From positions 1 through 11,421 of the forward strand of contig CAAENO010000162.1 of NCBI GenBank assembly GCA_900757385.1: DNA of 11,421 bases, in the 5' to 3' direction. The notes under the pieces are model-generated. The model had not been told where the DNA came from and searched no databases. It worked only from the letters and a program-made list of their open reading frames with translations. The position numbers and the translations under genes are program-made. Origin of the DNA: an uncultured Collinsella sp. (GTDB lineage Bacteria > Actinomycetota > Coriobacteriia > Coriobacteriales > Coriobacteriaceae). This document shows positions 7,600-11,421 of this stretch, in pieces. The stretch's first letter is position 1; the number at the start of each line of letters is the position of its first letter.

Positions 7600-8405
7600 T
7601 CGTCGCCGAGCTTGAGCGCGCGCTGCTGGCACGCTATCCCAAGACGGACACCGAGCCCTGGGACCACGTAGGACTCTCCGTTGGCGATCCGGCCGCGGAG
7701 ATCACCGGCGTTGCCTGCGCACTCGATGCGACTGAGGCTAATGTTCGCCGCGCCCAAGAAGCAAGCGCCAACGTGCTGCTGACGCATCATCCCATATACA
7801 TCAAGGCACCCGAGGCCTTTTGTCCGGCGGATGCCACACGACCCCAGTGCAGTGCGGCCCTCTACGAGGCTGCCCGCTGCGGGGTGAGCATTATCTCGCT
7901 CCACACCAACCTGGACCGCTCGCACGAAGCCCGTGTCTGCCTGAGCAAGCTGCTGGGTGCCGCACCCGTGAGCTCACTGGAGCACGTGGACGACCCCGAG
8001 GCCACCGGCCTGGGCGCACTTGCAACGCTCAACGACCCGTGCACGCTGCGCGATCTTGCCACCCGTGCTGCCACGGCCTTTGGCAGCGACCCGCGTGTGT
8101 GGGGCAAAGCTGATCGCCCGTGCCGCACCGTCGCCATTTTGGGCGGCTCCCTGGGCGACTTCGGAGAGCTCGCCATCGCCGCGGGCGCAGATGTTGTCGT
8201 GACGGGCGAGGCGGGCTACCACGTGGCGCAAGACCTTGCCTTGCGCGGGCTGCCGGTGATCTTGCTCGGCCACGACCGCTCCGAGGAGCCGTTCGTTGAT
8301 ATATTGATGAACTCTGCAGTTGACGCCGGGGCCGACCCCCGTCATGCGATTAAAATACTGAACCCTTGCCAATGGTGGACTGTGACAAAAGGAGAGAACT
8401 TATGA
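7596..8405 (+). CDS. Nif3-like dinuclear metal center hexameric protein
   Basis: 269 residues, the short form without the PII-like insert found in YqfO-type proteins. The family binds two metal ions and forms toroidal hexamers; it is often labelled GTP cyclohydrolase 1 type 2 homolog, but its physiological role is not settled. Metal ligands can be seen: H64-H65 in LLTHHPIY, H103 and D107 in SLHTNLD, and H226/E230 in LLGHDRSEE. WDHVGLSVG at 22-30 corresponds to the usual WDNVGL block with His for Asn. TGEAGYHVAQD (203-213) matches the conserved C-terminal segment. The start overlaps the desulfurase stop by 4 bases (ATGA), and the stop overlaps the zinc-ribbon gene in the same way. Pairing of a Nif3 gene with a zinc-ribbon coiled-coil gene is a recurrent arrangement and suggests a shared function. 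Confidence 0.9.
   Translation: MIVAELERALLARYPKTDTEPWDHVGLSVGDPAAEITGVACALDATEANVRRAQEASANVLLTHHPIYIKAPEAFCPADATRPQCSAALYEAARCGVSIISLHTNLDRSHEARVCLSKLLGAAPVSSLEHVDDPEATGLGALATLNDPCTLRDLATRAATAFGSDPRVWGKADRPCRTVAILGGSLGDFGELAIAAGADVVVTGEAGYHVAQDLALRGLPVILLGHDRSEEPFVDILMNSAVDAGADPRHAIKILNPCQWWTVTKGENL
8389..8394 (+). promoter_or_regulatory. Shine-Dalgarno site of the zinc-ribbon gene
   Basis: AAGGAG within the end of the Nif3 gene, 7 bases before the ATG at 8402. It decides this start over the in-frame ATG at 8366, which would add 12 residues and has no such site. Confidence 0.75.
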
Positions 8406-9121
8406 GCGCCGGCGCTACGCTACTCAAGCTGCAACAGATCGATTTGGAGCTCGCCCGCAACAAGAGCGAACTTGCCAATATGCCGGAGCTCAAGGAGCTC
8501 GCTTCCAAGCGCAAGACCTACGTTAAGCTCAAGGCCGAAATGACCAAGCTCTACGCCCAACGCAAGGACCTGGATATTGAGCTCGACGATCTCAACACCA
8601 CCGAGATCCAGACCAATAACGCCATCGAGGCCGCTAAGAAGCGCCACGTTGACGGCTCCGACTACCGCGAGGTACAGGACCTGGAAAACGAGCTCGCCAC
8701 CCTGGCCAAGCGCCTGGACAAGATTGAGCACACCCGCAAGGATGTCGTTGTCGCCCACAAAGAGGCGCTCGACCGCGAGACCCGCGCGCAGGCCATCATC
8801 GCCAAGTTCGAGGAGGGCGTGAAGGCCGATACCAAGGCCGCCCGCGCCAAGGCTGCCGACCTGCAGGCTCAGATCGAAGCCGCCACTAAGGAGCGCACCG
8901 CTCTTGCCGCCACGCTGCCGGCCGACGTGCTCACCGACTACGAGCGTCTGCTCAAGCAGTTCCGCGGCTTGGCCGTCGAGACCATCCAGGGCAACATCCC
9001 CACGGTCTGCCACACCGCGCTGCAGGCATCGTCCATGAGCGACCTCAACCACGACGGTAGTGAGATTACGCATTGCCCGTACTGCCACCGCCTGCTGGTG
9101 CTTCCCAACAAGGAAGCCTAA
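8402..9121 (+). CDS. Coiled-coil protein with C-terminal C4-type zinc ribbon-like domain
   Basis: 239 residues. Residues about 6-175 are rich in Glu, Lys, Leu and Ala in heptad-like order and should form a long antiparallel coiled coil; the HVDGSDYREVQDLENEL segment (82-98) is a conserved hallmark of this family. The C-terminal part should be a C4 zinc ribbon (zf-RING_7 type). The second pair is present, CPYC at 225-228. The first pair is incomplete: C203 is there, but the partner position three residues earlier is P200 instead of Cys. H204, H224 or H229 might substitute, which is speculation. Function is not known for the family; nucleic-acid binding or a link to the Nif3 partner has been suggested only by context. 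The start overlaps the Nif3 stop (ATGA) and the stop directly abuts coaBC. Confidence 0.87.
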   Translation: MSAGATLLKLQQIDLELARNKSELANMPELKELASKRKTYVKLKAEMTKLYAQRKDLDIELDDLNTTEIQTNNAIEAAKKRHVDGSDYREVQDLENELATLAKRLDKIEHTRKDVVVAHKEALDRETRAQAIIAKFEEGVKADTKAARAKAADLQAQIEAATKERTALAATLPADVLTDYERLLKQFRGLAVETIQGNIPTVCHTALQASSMSDLNHDGSEITHCPYCHRLLVLPNKEA

Positions 9122-10339
9122 ATGATGACGGCGGCATCCAACAATACAATGCAACTTGAGGGAAAAACGATCCTGCTGGGCATTACCGGCGGGATCGCCG
9201 CCTATAAGTCGTGCAATATCGTGCGCCTGCTGCAAAAGCGCGGCGCGCGCGTCAAGGTCGTTATGAGCGAGCATGCCACGGAGTTTGTGGGCCCGCTCAC
9301 CTTCCGTGCGCTCACGAATGAGCCGGTCGCGGTGGGCCTTTTCGACGACCCCTCCGACCCCATCCACCATATTTCGCTGGCGCAGGAGCCCGATTTGGTG
9401 GCCGTGGCGCCCGCGACGGCCAATATCATCGCCAAGATGGCAAACGGTATCGCCGACGACCTCATCTCCACCACGCTGCTTGCCACACCGCGACCCATCG
9501 TGGTCGCACCCGCCATGAACAACGGTATGTGGAAGGCGCCGGCGACGCAGGCCAATATGGCCACGCTGCGCGAGCGCGGTGTCCACGTGGTGGGGCCCGG
9601 CAGCGGCTACCTTGCCTGCGGTGACGTGGACACGGGACGCATGAGCGAGCCCGAGGGCATCGTCGAGGCCGTCTGCGAGGTGCTCAACCCCGTCCCGCAA
9701 GACCTGGCGGGCAAGCGCATCGTCATCACCGCCGGCCCCACGCACGAGCCGATCGACCCGGTGCGCTTCATTGGCAACCGGTCGTCGGGCAAGATGGGCA
9801 TCGCCCTGGCGGGGGAGGCCGCTCGCCGCGGCGCTGCGGTCACGCTTGTGCTGGGGCCGACATCGCTCGACGTGGGCCGCGGCGTGGAGTGTGTGCGCGT
9901 GCAGACCGCAGCAGAGATGCTGCAGGCGGCTCTGAGCGCCTTTCAGACGGCCGATGCGGCCATTTGCGCGGCCGCCGTCGCCGACTACACGCCTGCCGCC
10001 CCTGCGGACCACAAACTCAAAAAGGCCAACGAGCGCCTGGACCACATCGAACTGGTCGAGACGATCGATATTTTGGCCGAGCTTTCACGCCAAAAGGGAG
10101 AGCGGTGCGTGATCGGCTTTGCGGCCGAGACCGATAACGTCGTGGAGTACGCACAGCGCAAACTTGCCCGTAAGGGTTGCGATGCGATCATCGCCAACGA
10201 TGTCTCGCGCGCTGATTCAGGCTTCGGAACCGATACCAACAAGGCCTGGATCGTGAGCAAAGCGGGTACGCAAGAACTTCCCGTACTAACAAAACCCCAG
10301 CTTGCAGATACAATTTTGGACTTGCTTCAAAATATTTAA
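9122..10339 (+). CDS. coaBC: Bifunctional phosphopantothenoylcysteine decarboxylase / phosphopantothenate-cysteine ligase (CoaBC)
   Basis: 405 residues, normal for the fused enzyme; it converts 4'-phosphopantothenate to 4'-phosphopantetheine in coenzyme A synthesis. The N-terminal CoaC flavoprotein domain (about 15-190) shows GITGGIAAYKS at 20-30, catalytic-type H83 in HHISLA, PAMNNGMW with N133 and the substrate clamp LACGDVDTGRM with C166. The CoaB domain (about 197-405) shows ITAGPTHEPIDPVRFI, N219 in GNRSSGKMG, AAVADYTPA, the lysine motif KLKK at 298-301, IGFAAET and the IIANDVS segment. ATG codons lie at 9122, 9125 and 9149; the first follows an AAGGA motif by 7 bases and touches the zinc-ribbon stop, so I keep it, but the first ~13 residues are not conserved and a later start is possible. 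It is the last protein gene of the operon; no terminator directly follows. Confidence 0.96.
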   Translation: MMTAASNNTMQLEGKTILLGITGGIAAYKSCNIVRLLQKRGARVKVVMSEHATEFVGPLTFRALTNEPVAVGLFDDPSDPIHHISLAQEPDLVAVAPATANIIAKMANGIADDLISTTLLATPRPIVVAPAMNNGMWKAPATQANMATLRERGVHVVGPGSGYLACGDVDTGRMSEPEGIVEAVCEVLNPVPQDLAGKRIVITAGPTHEPIDPVRFIGNRSSGKMGIALAGEAARRGAAVTLVLGPTSLDVGRGVECVRVQTAAEMLQAALSAFQTADAAICAAAVADYTPAAPADHKLKKANERLDHIELVETIDILAELSRQKGERCVIGFAAETDNVVEYAQRKLARKGCDAIIANDVSRADSGFGTDTNKAWIVSKAGTQELPVLTKPQLADTILDLLQNI

Positions 10340-10347
10340 AAAAGTTC

Positions 10348-10377
10348 TTGCACAAGGGCAAAGTTTCGGGTTAATAT
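10348..10377 (+). promoter_or_regulatory. Probable promoter of the tRNA-Pro gene
   Basis: TTGCAC (-35-like, 10348-10353) and TAATAT (-10-like, 10372-10377) with an 18-base spacer. Transcription would begin near 10384, leaving a leader of about 36 bases before the tRNA. The leader begins with a possible 6-bp hairpin (TGTTGC 10384-10389 with GCAACA 10403-10408). Assigned by similarity to the housekeeping sigma consensus only. Confidence 0.55.
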
Positions 10378-10419
10378 ACTCCCTGTTGCGAGCGAGAGCA
10401 GAGCAACAAACAAAAGCTT

Positions 10420-10496
<77 letters not shown>

Positions 10497-10505
10497 GAAG
10501 TTTGC

Positions 10506-10540
10506 AGGTCAGGCACTTAGTGCCTGACCTTTTTTGTTTT
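10506..10540 (+). terminator. Intrinsic terminator after tRNA-Pro
   Basis: A perfect 11-bp stem, AGGTCAGGCAC (10506-10516) with GTGCCTGACCT (10520-10530), a TTA loop, and a T-rich tract continuing to 10540 with one G. It ends the tRNA transcript and any read-through from the long operon. The reverse strand lacks a T-tract, so it works only rightwards. Confidence 0.93.
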
Positions 10541-10554
10541 AAGCAATTGCTTAA
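10539..10554. repeat. 16-bp perfect palindrome
   Basis: TTAAGCAATTGCTTAA is identical on both strands. Its right half (TTGCTTA, 10547-10553) can instead pair with TAAGCAA at 10562-10568 across an 8-base loop, so the site carries three copies of one 7-base element. It begins in the T-tract of the tRNA terminator. Confidence 0.85.
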
Positions 10555-10580
10555 TTTTCAGTAAGCAACAGGGTGCCAAA

Positions 10581-10674
10581 AATCTACCTACGCGATAATC
10601 GCCTTTTGCGGCTACTTGCGCGTTTTGCACGCGCTTGAGCCGATTTATTAACGCGATATGAATCTACATACGCG
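10581..10674 (+). repeat. Pair of 14-bp direct repeats, 80 bp apart
   Basis: AATCTACCTACGCG at 10581-10594 and AATCTACATACGCG at 10661-10674 differ at one base. The CGCGATA element also recurs at 10591, 10652 and, inverted as TTATCGCG, at 10706-10713. Two copies are too few for an array. Confidence 0.8.
10610..10641 (+). repeat. Imperfect inverted repeat (hairpin)
   Basis: GGCT (10610-10613) with AGCC (10638-10641) and GCGCG (10618-10622) with CGCGC (10630-10634), around a 7-base loop and with an internal ACTT/TTG loop. No T-tract follows on either side, so it is not a standard terminator. Confidence 0.5.
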
Positions 10675-10698
10675 TAGCTGGTATGCAGCCGAGTACAG

Positions 10699-10766
10699 GC
10701 TGTATTTATCGCGGCGATTAACACAGATATAGCGACTATAACGGACAAGCATGTCGCTGTATTTAT
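10699..10766 (+). repeat. Pair of 11-bp direct repeats
   Basis: GCTGTATTTAT at 10699-10709 and 10756-10766, 57 bases apart, a multiple of three. An inverted repeat AGCGAC (10731-10736)/GTCGCT (10753-10758) overlaps the second copy. Confidence 0.75.
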
Positions 10767-10956
10767 TCCAGTAGTTCACTTGATCGGTGGACAAGTGGGC
10801 CGTTGCAACGAAACGCCAAGCGGGATGGGCTCTATACGAGGACGCCGCAGGGTAATGGCGGGGGAGTGCGGCGGGCGCTCTGAGAGCCGCTGTGTGACCC
10901 CATGTCTCCTTAACTCGATAATTTGTGTTTCAAGCCACGAATCGGTCGAGCAATTG

Positions 10957-10992
10957 CCAAAAGAAAGGCCCATGCAGGATTGCACGGGCCTT
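10957..10992 (-). terminator. Intrinsic terminator of the minus-strand histidine kinase transcript
   Basis: Read on the minus strand, AAGGCCC (10992-10986) pairs with GGGCCTT (10971-10965). An inner TGCA/TGCA pair extends the stem after one mismatch, with a four-base loop. The stem is followed by TCTTTT. On the plus strand no T-tract follows, so the direction fits the kinase gene at the right edge. Confidence 0.8.
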
Positions 10993-11044
10993 ACATCAGA
11001 TCAAATTTGAGCTAGAAGCACCAAATGGGGCAGACGCAACACCA

Positions 11045-11104
11045 TCTCGTCGCGGCCTCGGCGAGCGACATATCGCAGTCGAGGTAGACATCGAGGAAAT
11101 CGTC
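11045..11104 (-). pseudogene. Possible remnant of a regulator's helix-turn-helix tail
   Basis: One minus-strand frame, just beyond the kinase stop codon and in a different frame, reads as DDFLDVYLDCDMSLAEAATR. This recalls the beginning of the C-terminal helix-turn-helix of PucR/CdaR-type regulators, which normally continues with an HRNTLxYRL motif. Here the frame changes into Cys/Trp-rich sequence right after the Arg and stops 11 codons later, so the recognition part is absent. There is no start codon or ribosome-binding site ahead of it. It may be a gene remnant left between the kinase gene and its terminator, or chance in GC-rich DNA. Confidence 0.25.
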
Positions 11105-11421
11105 AGATCCCGCACAGGGGGACCGCGATGGTGACCACCGCGCCGCCCGAGGGGCTGTTGGCGAGCAAGACGGAGCCCCCGTGGGCGCTCGCGGCCTCGG
11201 AGGCGACGTGGAGGCCGAGCCCGTAGTGGCGGCCTCCGTCGCGCGAGGAGCGGGACGAGTCGTCTGTGAAGAGGCGCTCGCAGCCGCGTTCGAGGGCGGC
11301 GGGAGAGAAACCCGGTCCGTCGTCGGCCACCTCGATGACGAGGTGTCCGCCCGCGACGTCGCAGGAGACCGCCACGCGCGAGCGCGCGTGCTCGGCGGCG
11401 TTGGCCACGAGGTTCGCGGCG
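11103..11421 (-). CDS. Sensor histidine kinase, C-terminal ATPase domain, 5' part beyond window
   Basis: The gene enters from the right edge; 105 C-terminal residues and a TGA stop are visible. They form the second half of a HATPase_c domain: N-box AANLVANAAEHA at the edge, G1 box ADDGPGF (visible residues about 33-39), an F-box-like ERLFTDDSSRSS, and G2 box HYGLGL with the following HVASEAASAHGG and a final beta-strand region GGAVVTIAVPL. The kinase phosphorylates a histidine in its own dimerisation domain and passes it to a response regulator; those parts are outside the window. The TDDSSRSS...HYGLGL form is common in membrane sensor kinases of Gram-positive bacteria, including those next to ABC transporters, but the signal cannot be inferred. 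A terminator 110 bases downstream makes it the last gene of its transcript. Confidence 0.9.
   Translation of the reverse strand, partial: AANLVANAAEHARSRVAVSCDVAGGHLVIEVADDGPGFSPAALERGCERLFTDDSSRSSRDGGRHYGLGLHVASEAASAHGGSVLLANSPSGGAVVTIAVPLCGI

Larger units (their letters stand above)
10541..10954. other. Intergenic island between convergent transcripts, no convincing gene
   Basis: About 414 bases between the tRNA terminator and the minus-strand terminator. The left part (10541-10780) is about 45% GC by hand count (107 of 240), clearly below the neighbouring genes; the right part is GC-rich again. It holds a 16-bp palindrome, a 14-bp imperfect direct repeat, an 11-bp direct repeat and small inverted repeats, listed separately or in the findings. 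Several frames stay open on both strands: on the minus strand one of 93 codons (stop at 10648-10650) and one ending at 10584-10586 that could encode a hydrophobic stretch followed by a Lys/Arg-rich tail. None has a ribosome-binding site next to a start codon and no frame resembles a family I know. I see no known riboswitch or RNA motif. Confidence 0.6.

Noticed and set aside
8420..10045. Long minus-strand open frame of 541 codons; similar long antisense frames at 1238-2539, 2817-4262 and 5593-7173
   Set aside because: These run opposite to well-supported genes with clear family motifs. Long antisense frames are usual in GC-rich coding DNA, and none shows a recognisable domain.
10565..10578. 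Sigma-54-like promoter on the minus strand (TGGCAC, four bases, TTGC)
   Set aside because: The spacer is one base short of the strict sigma-54 spacing, sigma-54 is not expected in this group, and no gene follows leftwards; the convergent tRNA gene lies there.
10581..10766. CRISPR-like or tandem repeat array
   Set aside because: Each repeat occurs only twice, with unequal spacing and different sequences, so there is no array.
10870..10890. GC-rich hairpin (GCTC-TGA-GAGC with GCG/CGC flanks) as a terminator or riboswitch stem
   Set aside because: No T-tract follows on either strand and no conserved riboswitch core is visible around it.
10780..11010. Plus-strand 76-codon frame starting at TTG, and the minus-strand 69-codon frame at 10776-10985
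   Set aside because: No ribosome-binding site, no family resemblance, and both run into the minus-strand terminator hairpin (the minus frame starts within it).

Overview
The window looks like chromosomal DNA from a GC-rich Gram-positive anaerobe. The gene order, protein motifs and codon bias are what I would expect of a Coriobacteriia member such as Collinsella. That placement is an inference from pattern recognition, not a search result.

From position 1 to about 10340 the plus strand carries one compact run of ten genes, nearly all touching or overlapping: plsC (3' end only), ispH, a DUF512/PDZ radical-SAM-type gene, der, plsY, gpsA, rpe, a cysteine desulfurase, a Nif3-family gene, a coiled-coil zinc-ribbon gene and coaBC (eleven reading frames counting the partial plsC). 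Gaps range from an 8-base overlap to 18 bases, and I see no internal terminator, so it reads as one operon whose promoter lies left of the window. Its themes are phosphatidic acid synthesis (gpsA makes glycerol-3-phosphate, plsY acylates sn-1, plsC acylates sn-2), isoprenoid precursors (ispH), ribosome assembly (der), pentose phosphate metabolism (rpe), sulfur mobilisation (desulfurase) and coenzyme A synthesis (coaBC). IspH and the DUF512 protein both carry cysteine sets for iron-sulfur clusters, so the desulfurase downstream may serve genes of its own operon.

At 10348-10540 there is a tRNA-Pro(GGG) gene with a plausible promoter of its own, an encoded CCA end and a strong intrinsic terminator. 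Read-through from coaBC is also possible because no terminator separates the two.

From 10541 to about 10955 lies an intergenic island without a convincing gene. Its left part (10541-10780) is only about 45% GC by my count, far below the flanking genes, and holds a 16-bp perfect palindrome, several short direct and inverted repeats, and open frames on both strands that I cannot choose between. It sits between two convergent transcripts: the tRNA unit from the left, and from the right a minus-strand histidine kinase gene cut by the window edge, which ends in its own terminator at 10957-10992. Between the kinase stop and that terminator a short coding-like remnant faintly resembles the helix-turn-helix tail of PucR/CdaR-type regulators.

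Most of the window is ordinary housekeeping DNA. I do not see a clear undescribed system; the points most worth a second look are the repeat-rich island, the zinc-ribbon protein with a missing zinc ligand, and the uncharacterised DUF512 protein embedded in a core operon.
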